Positions 11,176 to 23,058 of a DNA stretch of 64,000 nucleotides are shown here, piece after piece. The notes under the pieces were generated by a model, which had not been told where the DNA came from, did not search any database, and was given only the letters and a program-made list of their open reading frames with translations. How positions within the stretch are numbered: the first letter of the stretch is position 1; each line of letters starts with the position of its first letter. A program made the translations under genes and the position numbers. This DNA is from Aldrovandia affinis. Taxonomy: Eukaryota; Chordata; Actinopteri; Notacanthiformes; Halosauridae. Where the stretch lies: contig JAINUG010000261.1 in assembly GCA_029706075.1 (NCBI GenBank), positions 367,807 through 431,806 of the forward strand, read 5' to 3'.

Positions 11176-11655
11176 ACAGAGGAATGTGCTTGGAAGCATT
11201 CAGACATCGTTGTTCGCTCCAGTATTATTTTTGAGGTGACATTGTTCATAAGCAACTTAATGTTGAAATCTGCAGCCCATATGCGCTCATGCTCCATTAT
11301 GTTTTGAACCTGACTTGAATGATAAATACCACTATTTGACCATTCTAAAGTAAAAATGTGCAATAAAAATAGCATTTGATTCACTGAATTAACATGAGGC
11401 TTCATTTATTTACTTATTTTTTAATAGTTTTTCTGACTCTACATGATATTTCTTCATGTTATCATACATTTATGCAGGGAACTTCTGTAGTCATTATGAC
11501 ATTTACAAAATGTATCCTTACTTCATTGCTTCCTTCCACAGTCCTCTCTGGTGGAAGTTTGAACCCAGGCTATATTTGAAATCAGAAATGCAAAAGAGTG
11601 TCAGTTCAAACAACTCCCCCATTAAAATGGACAATAGTTCAAAAAGTTCAATCTA

Positions 11656-11835
11656 CACTACCGTTCAAAAGTTTGGGGTCACCTGCTGGAGATAGATCTT
11701 GGACCAGACCTTCACCAGATAGTTCTTGCACAACTTCAAGGTGTGTTTCGGGTCGTTATCTTGCTGAAGAATGAAGGAGTGCCCGATTAGCCATAGTCCA
11801 GATGGAAGGTGACCCCAAACTTTTGAACAGTAGTG
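11656..11835. mobile_element. Tc1/mariner deletion derivative (about 180 bp)
   Basis: The ends are inverted repeats of about 28 bp: CACTACCGTTCAAAAGTTTG on the left and CACTACTGTTCAAAAGTTTG on the opposite strand of the right. The interior still encodes, on the minus strand, LQQDNDPKHTLKLCKNYL. This is the DNDPKHT segment of the Tc1 catalytic domain, so it is a collapsed copy of an autonomous element. Confidence 0.8.
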
Positions 11836-12500
11836 CATATATAAAAATAATTTTTCACGGATTAATTTATCAACATCTGCATGTAACGGGTTGCGAGCAG
11901 AATACAGTCTCGGTGCACTGGGCTGATCTTGGTATACTGCAGGAATCATAGTCAAAAGGCCAACAGGACTTCCAATGCTAGTTCAACTCAACTTGTCATC
12001 ATAAGGTATAGATGCATGGAGGCTTATCTAACCTAGAGGGGCAATGGATTCAGCAAAACTATAGATTTGCATTTATTGTGTATGAATGTTTGCAAACACA
12101 TACACCCATTCCCAAATTTCAAAATAATACACACAAATCACACAAAATAACCAATCAAATAATATTTATTCTAAATATTTATTTCACTTTTACTAAGCCC
12201 TAACTACTCTCAAAACATCTCAGGATTAAATACATTACAATAAAATATAGGTGTTCCACACATATTTTGTTATGCCAAACCATGAACACTCTTACATAAC
12301 TATATTACAGGAGCTGAATATACTGAATTTAAGAGCAAGTATAGGATTTTTTTCCTTTCATACTGCTATACTTGCCCTCTATTCAGTACCTTCTATTCAG
12401 AACCAGTTAAAATATAAAAGAGTAGTATTGTCTCAGAACATTATAAAGCATGTAACTCACATGTAAGCTGATTAGATACATATTCATTGAGTTGCCCTAC
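11836..12500. other. 3' flank of the 254-residue gene
   Basis: AT-rich sequence. Two minus-strand AATAAA hexamers (complement at 12165-12170 and 12179-12184) lie about 330 bp past the stop at 12501 and could be poly(A) signals. Nothing else is recognised. Confidence 0.4.
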
Positions 12501-15030
12501 TCAACAATATGATGCATTGTCAGGACGTATGGAATTCTTGGGCTCCCCCTGGTGGAGTTTCAGAGAAGTGACCTTGTCCAACTCGTCCATGAACCCCTCG
12601 TCCACAGACTCATTGTCACCTTCCTCCCCCTCTCCTGCCCCCTCGGTTGGCAGGAATACATGTAGCTGTGTGCGAGCAGGGGTAGGCAACTGAGCAACTG
12701 AGGGTGCAGGGGGGCTTGGGAGGCAGTGCTTTCCTCTCACAGCCAGAGTTCCCTCATGTGGTGCCCGGCGGTACTGCATCACCGATGGGCGTAGCTCTCT
12801 TTGCTCTGTTGACCGGAACTGACTCTGGCGGTGGGGCTTCACCATAAGCTTTTCAGCAGGCCTGATTGGGAAAGAGAAGTGCATATATACTGGTTGGGAG
12901 TTCTGGGTGTGTCCTCTTGTGTTACATGACTTGCACAGTGGGGTGGGAGGGGGTCGTCTTCGTAGAGGTTGGCGGCAGTTTCGGGAAAACCCCTCTGAAA
13001 CTGCTCGCTCTCCTGGAGTGCAGAGAGAAGGTGTGACGACACTGTGGAAGTAAACAGGAGGACAGATCCAGGAACCAAAAGAAAGAAGTGAGAATGTTAG
13101 AGGTAATTTGTGACATTTTCTCCTGACCTTACCTCTGTCGTTTCATACCATGTTACTATGATATAAAAGTACAGCATAAAAGCAACAAGATACCTTCGAT
13201 ATCTATATCTGCACCCATATCCCTTATTTAACCAGTAGCTCCCATTGTGATCCCAATAATGTATCAAGTGAGACAGTACTGAGCAACATATTTAACAAAA
13301 AATGCTCAAATTATGAATGAGTACATTATATAAGACAATACCAAGCATAAATAAATAAACAGCAGTCACTTTGTCAGACATTTGTTTCATTTTCTTTTAA
13401 TTGCGTAAAAAGTGTATTAGATAGAATAAAATGAATTTGAAATGTTCTTCTAAAGACAGTATATAATTTAGCTGTAACCTTTGAAGCATGTCCCATAACC
13501 ATGGAGCAAAATACTTCCCAGTAATTTTTTCACACTGCGTGACTGGTAGTTGCTGACAAAAATCCAAAGCAATCAGTGTACATTTTTACTTTTTGGAAGC
13601 AAAAAGAGTAGTGTGAAGCTCCCTATTCCTTTCAAAGCTTACAAAGGATGCATTTATTTGTAAGGAGAAAAGTGTGTAATATGCAAAGTCCGGAAGTTAC
13701 ACCAGTATTACTGTAACTTCCAGACTTTGAAAGCGGCAGTGGGCATATTAAGCAGGTCGTTTGTTATTTAAAACCATGGCTGCCTCGGCTGAAGCCATCA
13801 GATAAACGGGCTGACAGTTAATGGTGTGGAGACTCAATGTGTTTCCATGAGGGGAGCGTTCATGAGTCACTCACTCAGAGGTTTCCCCCTGCCTCTTTAG
13901 AGCACAGGTCTGACTCCATTGAATCTCTGTCACCTCACAATTGTTAGGATGATGTCAAAATTGGCAAAACCATTCTACTTAAAGATTTTTCTTCCCAAAA
14001 AGCCTGCTTATTATCTCATACCTGTCACTGAGTGAACTTACGGTCTTTTAAAAATATACCCCTGGATATCTCCCACAGTGTAGATTAATGCAGTCTAAAA
14101 CACTGACAAGAGTGCAATACCCTTTTATAATAATAATATACACCATTTAGCAGACGCTTTTATCCAAAGCGACTTACAGTAGTGAATGCATACATTTTCA
14201 GTATATGTGGCCACAGTGGGGATTGAACCCACAACCTAAGCGTTGCCAACGCTGTGCTCTACCAACTGAGCCACAGAGAACCACTGTGGGGGGTCTTTCC
14301 TATACAGAAGACCTCCCCCTCCTGAAGCCCCACAGGAGACTACTCTACCTGTGAGAGTATCACAGCATTTGTGGCTTGAAATTACATTTAGACTGCCAAA
14401 ACTATGCTGTGAAATTATACAAATGTTATTGGAAGTGCAGCCTGCCATCTGTTGCAATAGTGGTTGACATAACTGGAGAAAGTGAGAAATTCAGCACGAC
14501 TATACTGGCACGTCAGACCATAGATCGTAACCCTCTTCACTTTTGTGTTAACCAAAAAGACAAAAACAGCCCCGAGCAAGCAAACCCACTAACAGACTCC
14601 CAAATTTCTAGTGCTGTCCCCAAGACTACACATACAGAATCACATAACACAATCAATTCTTTGACCAGATTACAGCTCTGGCTGCCTCATAAGACTTTGA
14701 ATGTGTCCACCGACCCGTTCTTGTGTACTGAAGCATTGCTGTCTCAGTTATGATCAAAGTAAAGGTTCCCAAGCCCCAGTGCATGCATGTCAGGGTATCG
14801 ACTTACCTGAGCGCCACCGAGGGGGTCTGGTGGAGTGGTGGGTTGCCGGCAGCCAGGGACGGCAATTGGAGGGTGTTCCTGAGGCGTGAGGCATTGGTAA
14901 TGGGCAGCGGGGGCGCAGAATAGGACATCAGGTACGTGCGAGCAAGGGTGCGACTCCTCTGCAGCGCTCTCCGGTGCCAGAGCCCACCAGAGTCAAGGCC
15001 CAGGCCCGCAGAGGGGGCGGCGGTGCTCAT
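12501..15030 (-). CDS. Unrecognised two-exon gene, 254-residue protein
   Basis: Exon 1 runs from ATG 15030 to 14807 and ends at a strong donor (AG then GTAAGTCG). Exon 2 runs from 13041, after TTTACTTCCACAG, to TGA at 12501. The phases fit (2 + 1), giving 254 residues. The protein is Pro/Ser/Arg-rich without signal peptide or membrane segment. It has RSRTLARTYLMSYSAPPLPI near residues 25-44, a lone PLCKSC pair near 110, an acidic stretch (EGAGEGEEGDNESVDEGF) near 208-225, and MDELDKVTSLKL just after it. The last word fits the leucine-rich nuclear export consensus (L-x2-V-x2-L-x-L). I do not recognise the family. Upstream of ATG the frame stays open for about 25 codons, so the start could be further 5'. 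A SINE sits in the 1.77-kb intron. Exon-like segments at 21.8, 23.0 and 25.9 kb may be upstream exons. Confidence 0.55.
14143..14284 (-). mobile_element. tRNA-derived SINE, fish conserved-tail type
   Basis: On the minus strand it starts with a tRNA-like head (CTGTGGCTCAGTTGGTAGAG as A box, GTTGTGGGTTCAATCCCC as B box). It ends in the widespread fish tail CTTTGGATAAAAGCGTCTGC followed by TAAATGG. It lies in the intron of the 254-residue gene and is nearly identical to the copies at 17.3 and 45.2 kb. Confidence 0.8.
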
Positions 15031-17019
15031 GTCTCCCCGTGCGTAGAATGAGAGATGCCCGGGGATGTGCTTGCGATCCAGGAGGGCGCGTTCACGTAAA
15101 GGGCATCAATAACTCATGGGCATTAAAGATGCATTAGTGAACTCCGTCGTTGGTGTGCCACCTGCTTCACCCCCCTCTCCCTCACGTCCGGGTCAGCTTT
15201 CAGCCACAGGAGTGAGATGAATTGGGGAAAAGCTGACATGCGACCTCCAGAAAATGACACTGGAGGGATACACACTCTAAGTGCAACCCGAGCTTGTTCC
15301 TATGAGAATTCCTAAGAGAACTGAACAAACTTCCAATTGTGTCATTTCCAAATGGTGTTAAAAGCGTAACTTTTTATTGGCCTCAATGGGCTCATACTAA
15401 AGAATGCCTCCCCAGGAAAACAAAACAAATATTGGTTTATTTTAATGTCGCTCGCCTTATCTGGAAATTTCGTAAATACATTTTTATCACATTACATGAA
15501 ATTCCTCGTAACAGTCCAAAGACAACGTTTTTATCTAAATTGCCAGTGTGTGAGTGAACATGGATTTCCAGGGTTTATTCCTGCCTCTCGCCCCACATGC
15601 TTTCCAGCTTAGACAATGAGATGAGATGAGATGATCTAACTTTGCCTTTCCAGCAAACGCTCATTCTAGATACATCACAGCCAAATGCCTTTCTTACCTC
15701 TCTTCCACAAGACTCAAAACGGTTTGTTCTGTTCAGCAATCTATGAAGTCATAAGGCAACTATGAGTTTAAATGTTTTTAAATTTTTCATCTCTCCAAAC
15801 TCTTCCTCAAATAAATGATATAAACTGTTGATGCTTGTTTCTTGCTTCAGATTGGCTTGCAGAGGCCATTTCCGCCTGGTTTGCAACCCAAGCTGCATTG
15901 CACGGCTGCCACAGAAGCAACAGTGCAACGTGGTTGAGACAAAACAAACAAACCCGACCCACATTCGTGGTGCCTTTGGTTTCCTCATGGTCTCAGGTTG
16001 CACTCTTGTTCCCAATGCTGGATCCACTCCAGCTCACAACAACCTACAGGACATAGGGGTGTGCAGGCACACAGAAACATTGCACCTTGCTCTTAATTAC
16101 AACTGGAGTCACTTCACAGAACCACCTAAATGAGATTGGCAGCGTGTCCTTTTGTAGGGGCACCTTGAAATTGGATTAATGTCCCATTTGATTTCTGTAG
16201 TCAAACCAGAGGCTTCAGCTTCAGTTACAGGTGGACCAGGTCAACCCTTGAGATAAAATAGCACTAATTGAGTTCTGTCCACACCAGGGGCAATTCTAGG
16301 ATTTTACCAATGAGAATGTGAGATGTACACATGCAAAGGACAAGCCTACATTTTTAATTAATGTACTGTTACACCACTATCTGTGCTATTTGTAAAAATA
16401 TATATCAAGTAAAAATGTTTTTAGAAAATAATGACTAAAAATGTTCAGGGGGGCTGAGATTAAACATACCCCTAAATAGTGTATAACATTTCCACTGGTC
16501 AACACCTCAAATGTGTAACAATGCACATGATTAAATGACACCATCTTCAACTGGAGCACCAAGCATTTAAAGTGTAGGCACCAGCGAATTTACCTTGCAA
16601 AAGTGATGACACATGTCTCTCAAATACCCCCTAACTATATCATAGTAAGTTTGTGATCATATTTGTTTTAAATATTTTAAGTTTAAAAATTTAACAATCT
16701 GCCAAATCTTCGTAAATCTACCCACAATGCAATTTATGTGACGTAATAGATAGAACACGATCTGGAGCTGGCTGCCCTAGCCACCTACTGACCTCCTGTC
16801 CTGGAGGTGGCGGTAAAGCTGTCGGTTCATTTGGTATTAGAAATAAATATTATGCAAGATAAAAAATGTTATAAAAACAATCGCATGACGAAATAATATT
16901 TCCGTGCTATTCTAGTCAGTGTGTGCGTTTATTGAGGGAGTTTTGCCGAGTTTCAAGTCGATTTCTTAGGGGTTTTTTGTATTTCAACCCAACAGCTTTT
17001 TTCAAAGCTAACAAAATAA
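15031..17019. other. Upstream region of the 254-residue gene
   Basis: The first 80 bases may be 5' untranslated or coding sequence, since the frame is open back to about 15105. Beyond that I see no supported exon or named repeat. Confidence 0.35.
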
Positions 17020-17245
17020 CAAGACGGTGTGTTATTGGAGGGTGCAGTAACGCCAACACAGACGTTACTTTGCACTTTTGGCCCCAAAACTAGAAGCTTG
17101 CTCATAAGTGGGGATAGCTTTGCCAGGATCAAGCGAGTAGACTGGGTTAAGGGAACCCCAGGTGTGTCCACTATATGTGGTGTCCACTTTTTACCGACTG
17201 CTACGAGCAGTGAAAAGCTGGTTTCGTCTCAAGGCTGAAACGGTG
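17020..17245 (+). pseudogene. Decayed THAP domain
   Basis: The plus-strand translation reads RRCVIGGCSNANTDVTLHFW, then PQN, and in a shifted frame IKRVDWVKGTPGVSTICGVH followed by FLPTATSSEKL. That is the THAP order: C-x4-C near the N-terminus, an aromatic/Pro block, a Trp, then CxxHF with Asp/Thr after it. The frame changes at least once and has stops in the first frame, so it cannot be translated as one domain. It lies next to the P2X7-like exon at 18.4 kb on the opposite strand. Confidence 0.5.
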
Positions 17246-17276
17246 CGGTGTCTACGGTCAATGCTCACTTAATATA

Positions 17277-17421
17277 TGCCATTTAGCAGACGCTTTTATC
17301 CAAAGCGACTTACAGTAGTGAATGCATACATTTTCAGTATATGTGGCCCCAGTGGGGATTGAACCCACAACCTAAGCGTTGCCAACGCCATACTCTACCT
17401 ATTGAGCCACAGAGAACCACT
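17277..17421 (-). mobile_element. tRNA-derived SINE, fish conserved-tail type
   Basis: Same family and orientation as the 14.1-kb copy. The conserved tail (GCGTCTGCTAAATGGC on the minus strand) is at the low-coordinate end and the tRNA-like head with GGGTTCAATCCCC is at the other end. It differs from the 14.1-kb copy at a few positions only. Confidence 0.8.
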
Positions 17422-17589
17422 GTCTGGTGCTCCAGACACGTGTCGCTCGGCCAAAATCCCGAGCCTCTGCAGTAATGGAGGTGAACAGGGTGAGTGTTCT
17501 TCATCAATGCATTTGTATTTTTTCATGAACAAATATGGATTTTGAGTTAGAATTTATAATTCATCCTTTGTCCCGACAATTTATTCCGC

Positions 17590-18960
17590 CAGAATGTTGT
17601 ATTAACGTTACTATTAATCTGGTTAGCTAACGTTAGCTAGCGTAACGTACTAACGTTCCTAGCTGGGCTTGCTATGCAGCTAAATTGCCATAGCCATGCA
17701 GGTCATTCTAACGTTAAGTATGCAAACAAATATATTTTAAATTGTCATAAATAATTCAGTTTGATTAAGATGGTTACTCGGGGAATGCATGTAACGTTAG
17801 CTAATAACTCACGGTTATTAGTTAGTGCAAATATTATACCCCGCCAAATTAGCTAGTCCGCCTAAACACTTCCGAGACATTTGTAGAAAGATTGCTAATG
17901 TTACCTAGCTAGCTAGCAATTAAACTCAAACGTTATAATAGTACAGTCGCTAGTTATAGGGTAAAATTGTCATTTTGCTAGCAAAGTGTATGTGTGCACA
18001 TCAGTACATTACATTATGGTGTGAAGTTGTAAACAGATTTGCCTGTCAGTGCATTGATGCTTAGTTTTAGTTTAGTCCGCCAAAGCATGTGTAGAGAAAT
18101 GACAAACGTTAGTTGTAACGTTAACGTTATAACATTGGCTCACTGTCGGTAGTTAGCGAACGTTCTAGTATTCATGAAGTCGCAAAAAAACCCGTATTAT
18201 TTGGCTAGTTATTATGAAACTATATCGTGTTCCCACTTTTACTACTGATTTTACGGCCACTGACTATGAAACTAATTAATAATTCTAAACAAATATATTT
18301 ATTTATTTACTTGATCTATGCTGGCGTTTTCATGATTCACGTTATAAGGAGTTAACGTTGTAGTGTTCACTTTACCAATGAATGTTTCCCACTCGTGCCA
18401 AGGCCTGGTCGCGGACAGGGAGGGGGGCTACCGCTCGAACGGGTGCCCGCGCTTCAGGCTCAAACCTAAATGGTTGGATCACTGTTGCGAGCTCCATTTG
18501 GGCATTGCCACTCTCGTCGATAAAAAACATCAGGACGAGCGGAGGACTGCGGACTGTGGCTGCTCTCGCTGTCAGATATTTTTTCCGTCGCACATGTACA
18601 GTAGGTAGGCGGGACGGAAAATGCATAATATTTTGGATGTCATATGATAACCAGCGCAGCTAAGCTAGCTAGCGCCTATATTACAATAACGATGTGTTTA
18701 TAATTATATACCATAACTGAGCAATGTAGATTTATAAAAATTAGCTAGCTAGCTACTTGTGATTAAAACAAAAGAAACGGAAAAGACGTAGACATGGTAT
18801 GTAGAAAATGTTTAATATAAAGACAGCTGGATCATACAGTGTGACAAATCTAGCCTGCGCTAGCTTGCTGCTATCCAGCACTCAGCATAGCGAACGTTAG
18901 CCTGTAGCTAGCCGGTAGTAGCGTTAGCTAGGTAGCTAGCTAGCTGCTTTCCCTATGAAT
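17590..18960. promoter_or_regulatory. AACGTT/GCTAGC-rich region, possible promoter zone
   Basis: The words AACGTTA, TAACGTTA and GCTAGCTAGC recur many times across this stretch, for example near 17630-17660, 18110-18130, 18660-18670 and 18890-18950. Fish promoters often lie in such sequence. It surrounds the first exon of the P2X7-like gene. A promoter role is inference; no TATA box or start site was identified. Confidence 0.35.
18376..18626 (-). CDS. P2X7 C-terminal-domain-like gene, first exon
   Basis: The exon is open from ATG 18626, with a second in-frame ATG at 18530 (MFFIDESGNAQMELATVIQP). It reads ATVIQPFRFEPEARAPV and then LPVRDQALARVGNIHW. It ends inside the Trp codon (TG) at a good donor, GTAAAG. 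QPFRFEP followed by RVGNxxW is the opening of the cysteine-rich domain found at the C-terminus of P2X7 receptors and in many stand-alone fish proteins, and the next exon should start with CxCGxC. I could not find that exon between 15.7 and 18.3 kb. I prefer the ATG at 18530, because the residues before it are basic and unlike the family. The gene may be partial. Confidence 0.5.
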
Positions 18961-20717
18961 ATCGCAAAACGGTCTAGCAAATTATTTTAAAAACCATCAC
19001 GTGCAATAGAATACATAGCAGATGGTTTGTCATGTTGATAAAAAAAGTTATTTCTAAGAGTTTAGAATATTGTAGTTGCTATATGCTCAATGCAATTCAG
19101 TACAGTGTAACGTCATAATCCCCTCTTCCGTTCTCTCTATGACGGGATGATCTGACAACTGCTTTTCCGACGCGGTTGACGTAGACTTCCGTGATTGGGC
19201 TTTTTTCGGCCTTTTTCAAAAAGCTCTTAAAATAGACATTTTAACTGTATACTTGCATTGGGAATTCTGTTCATATCGATTACACAATTTGATTGCGGAA
19301 AAGCACAGCCCGTCTTGTTGCTCCGGCTTTAAACACCATGGTTTCAAAATCTCTAATGGCAACTAATATTTCCAATTAGATATTTTACTAGTCAAGAGAA
19401 GTGGTTTTGTTCAGGCATTGGTGATAAATACATTGAAGGATTCTCACTCATTCAAGTAAAGGCATTCGCCACAAATGCAGGCAAGCCCCATTGCCAAAAC
19501 ATCAGGGGTTGGGTGGGTTTACATTTGCCAGGGTTCCTTGCACTACGGTTGCATTAGCTCCTCCACACAAAGCAGCACCCACCTCTCCAGTTATCAGTAG
19601 CTCTCCAAGAGGTGTATAGTGTGGCAAGTCTTAATTAGCTTGAGGGGAGTGCACACGTTTCAATATTGCCATTTACATAGGTGCAGGTAGAATAGCGACT
19701 TCTGTAAATACCAGCGCTCCACCTTTTTTGAGGCACTCCTTTTCATCACTGAAGAGTCCAGGCCTGCATTTGTACATTTGGATGACACCTCTAGCAGTAG
19801 GGCAAGTTCCCCCCAGAATATCCAGTTTCAAAATACACAGCTCAGAATTACAGGGTTCTGACATTCTTGTCAAACTGCTTAACACAGGAATACCCCTTGC
19901 AATGTATTTTTGCTATACAGCAGATTAAAGAAATCCTGGCGTTTAAACATGTTAAAACTAACAGATGCAATTCAAAAGCAATGTCACGATATAATTTTAA
20001 ATTGAAAAGTTTGAGTTCTCAAAACTAAATTGTAAGCCAATCTTTTTTTAAACAATGTGTTGATTAAAAATATTAAAATATTTAGCAAAATGGAGAAACA
20101 TTACATCCAGGGACTAATGCTTTTGTACATGACAGTGTCCTCTGTATGGAAATCAGCTAATTCTGGGCTTAGCAGAAGACCCTATACCAAGAGTGACATG
20201 TATAGCTAATATGCCACTGATACAACTGGAGGTGTTTACTTGTGCAATTCTGAGTAAAAGATTGGGCAACAGCTACATGATAGTCTGGAACCTTGAGCCT
20301 TGAACATTTGGGTTAGGACATTGTTACTTTATCACTGCACCATACTGTAGGTCCTCAATACAGTGGCATTTATGCAGTAAATGTTTAAAATGTATATCAC
20401 ACACAAAAAAAGCTCAAGACAGTCGTTCATTTTAATGTGTTTATTTAGTTTTGAGCTGTTGATGCGGTTCTGCTGCAGAGGCAGGACTTCAACCCGTGGA
20501 CTGCACCAGGTTCTGTGGGGGGGGCAAAGGAAGAGGACAGAAGTAAATAGGAGGATGCTGTAATTATATGCGTGGGATCTAGATGACAGTTCCATTGCAA
20601 CTCCAAACTTAGCAACCAACTGACGCCAATGGAAGTCGGCGTGACGTCAAGTGTCGGGCAACGAAAGACGAAGGGGCTACTGCTCTATTGGCTTCAATGG
20701 GGGAAAATGTATATATT

Positions 20718-20720
<3 letters not shown>
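18961..20720. other. Intergenic or intronic, nothing recognised
   Basis: No supported exon. An open minus-strand frame at 19673-19885 has no family resemblance and no clear splice sites. Confidence 0.35.

Positions 20721-20721
<1 letters not shown>

Positions 20722-20750
<29 letters not shown>
20722..20750. repeat. (AT)n microsatellite
   Basis: Simple TATATA run of about 29 bases. Confidence 0.9.
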
Positions 20751-20756
<6 letters not shown>

Positions 20757-21777
20757 CATTCAACTTTATGTATCAACTTTAAGTATTTTGAGTCTCTCAG
20801 TAATCCCAAGCATCGACCCAACTTCAATATTCTGACATTTCATTACCTCATTAAGTTTCCATGCAATTACTTTGTGATATCCATCATTCTGTCTGGTTAA
20901 CGAACCATACTTATGGGTTTGCAGCTAGATAAACATTAACATTGGCTAGCTTGTAGGGCTGACCCCATTCAGTCGACTGGTCGATCGAGATTTGTTTTGA
21001 TAGAGCAGTCGCGTGAAAGAAAGAAAAAAAATCTCCACGCAGCATGAGACACCTAGATTCGCGCCACAGTTTGGCGTGCTTGTCAGTAGAATAATCCATT
21101 CTGGATGCTGCGGGTATGGCAGTGACAGTCCTTCACTCTTAACAAGTCACAAGTAACAACTCATTATGAAATGTTTCCAGCAAACATGCTATTCAATCTT
21201 TGGGACCCATGGTATGAGTATTCTCTTTCTGGCAATAGGTTTGTCTGTGTACCGCCTGCTTTCAGCCAATTCCTTCTGCTCTCTCACTTGACATGTGCAT
21301 TTTTTAATTCATATTACAAAAATTATTCACAACATTCATTTCCCTGTGTAAGTCTAGAAATCCATTAAGACATTAATATTACATTAAGACAACTCAGCTG
21401 TCCTCTATTACCCAGGCCTACAGTCTCCAGAAGTCCTGGGGGTTATTGCACAACTGGCCACAGTATTATCCAGGGAGGGAGGGTTAAAATCCCTAGGGTA
21501 TTACCCTGCCTAATTGCACAATGGCAGAGACTGTACATCTGCCTGCCCAGTATCATACATCATGTAGTCCTCCAGCATAACTCAGCTGGTGGATTGTAGA
21601 GTGCAATGATGATGGTATGGGCCGACAATTTTACATTGCATGTGAGCGGAGCTGGATAAATTTTGGAAGCAGAGCCTCCCATTCTCATTAGACCTGTAGA
21701 ACTCAAGCCCAGGCTACAATAGGAGAAAGGTGATTTAAGATGGACACTGATTCGGGGAAGATGGCACAACCACTTAC

Positions 21778-21896
21778 CTGTGCTATCAGATCCAGTGTTC
21801 CTCTCAGTGAGATCACACCACTGGTCCTCTCAGTGCGATCACACCACTGGTCCTGCGAACAGGCCCATATAGATGCCAATGTCTCCACACTTATGT
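21778..21896 (-). other. Exon-like segment with a 26-bp tandem duplication
   Basis: It is bounded on the minus strand by TCTCTTTACTGCAG and a consensus donor, CACAG then GTAAGTGG. One frame is open (ISVETLASIWACSQDQWCDR and onward). Inside, a 26-bp unit (plus strand CTCTCAGTGMGATCACACCA then CTGGTC) occurs twice in a row with one difference. Because 26 is not a multiple of three, the two copies are read in different frames, which argues against long-conserved coding. It may be a 5' untranslated exon of a minus-strand transcript. Confidence 0.35.
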
Positions 21897-22048
21897 CTGC
21901 AGTAAAGAGAGTTGAGGATATATGAATGCAAGTACATGAACAGGATTGAAGTATACATTGCTGCTGGATGACTGGTACTCTGCTGGCAGGATACTCAGGC
22001 AGATAAAATGGCAAGGAAAAAGTTTGGATCCACATTCAAACTTTAAAT

Positions 22049-22828
22049 TAGGGGTGCACCGATATATCGGTGGACTATCGGTATCGGACGATATTTGCCT
22101 TGTTGACTGCAATTGGCTGATAAAATTTGTATTTACTGATGGCAGTGGCCGATAATTATGTCGGTTTGTGTTGCGTCAATCTGGTCTAAATATCCTGTAG
22201 CATAATGCTGGTTGCTATGTTGTTACTAAACAGGAATTGAATACGGCCAAGCTAATTACAACGGCTACCAATTTACCGATCATGTGCAGGGTGTCGTTTC
22301 TTGTGTTGTTATACCCAGCAGTGGATGAGTAAAGTTCCCTTGCCTGTACTCCGGTCCCACTGTTCTTATTAAGTGGATACTACATATTCAAACTTGAATG
22401 GAATGGCAGCGTATTTACAGGCTAAACTGACTGAAACCATGCCCAATTTACTCCTCTGAAGATGCTGTGATTCACTAGCTATCACAAGCACTCTGGCACT
22501 TGACACGGTCTTGCACAAGATGCACGCTAGAGCTGGGCGATATGGGCAAAAATTATTTGCATGATATGTTGACCCTCAATGATATAAACAGATATTCAAA
22601 CAACTTTATTTAACATTCAATGCTTGTATGTGCGGTAAGTTTAAGCATAATTTCTATTTCACTTTGCGTAAACAAATACAAAATTGTATATATACGGCTG
22701 CCTTTAGGTGTAAAGTAGTGAAGTATAATGTATAATGAAGGGCAGAATTACAACATTTCTTCCTGGGCACAAGAAAGATGATAAATAACGAATTATCGGT
22801 CCAGAATTTTCATATCGGTACATCCCTA
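22049..22828. mobile_element. hAT-like element with ATCGGTGCA-type ends (about 780 bp)
   Basis: The left end reads TAGGGGTGCACCGATATATC. The right end, on the other strand, reads TAGGGATGTACCGATATGAA. The flanking octamers CTTTAAAT and CTTTGAAC agree at six of eight positions, compatible with an eroded hAT target duplication. A second repeat-like start (AGCTGGGCGATATGGGCAAA) lies inside near 22530 and suggests a nested insertion. There is no transposase frame. Confidence 0.6.
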
Positions 22829-23005
22829 CTTTGAACATGAGATTTCAAAAGGTGACTTTTGATGCTGTGGATGGAAGTGCTCCAAACCTGCCAATTTAAA
22901 GAATGATCATTTGTCAAAATAATGGACTTAAAGGTTTACTGAGATCTGGGGTTCATTTCACACCTGGCAGGGCATGGCCCACCCACCAACAGATGTACAA
23001 CTCAC

Positions 23006-23058
23006 CTGGTATCAGTATGTGAGGAGCCACCTCAGCCTCCCTCTCCCAAGCGAGGCCC
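23006..23058 (-). other. Exon-like segment (53 bp)
   Basis: On the minus strand it is bounded by TTTGTTGTTGTTTCTGCAG and by CCAG then GTGAGTTG. One frame is open (GLAWEREAEVAPHILIP) and its phase would fit the segment at 21778-21896. Coding is not proven. It may be part of the 5' portion of the gene at 12.5-15 kb or a separate transcript. Confidence 0.35.

Noticed and set aside
12839-13116. Alternative frames in sfpq-side gene exon 2 (for example SSHLLSALQESEQFQRGF)
   Set aside because: Only the third frame stays open through the whole exon and joins exon 1 in phase, so the other frames are shadows.
14220-14284. Possible tRNA gene on the minus strand
   Set aside because: The A and B boxes belong to a SINE: the sequence continues into the conserved fish SINE tail and recurs at 17.3 and 45.2 kb.
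19673-19885. Minus-strand frame reading CPTARGVIQMYKCRPGLF
   Set aside because: Looks protein-like but has no family match that I know, no clear acceptor or donor and no partner exon.
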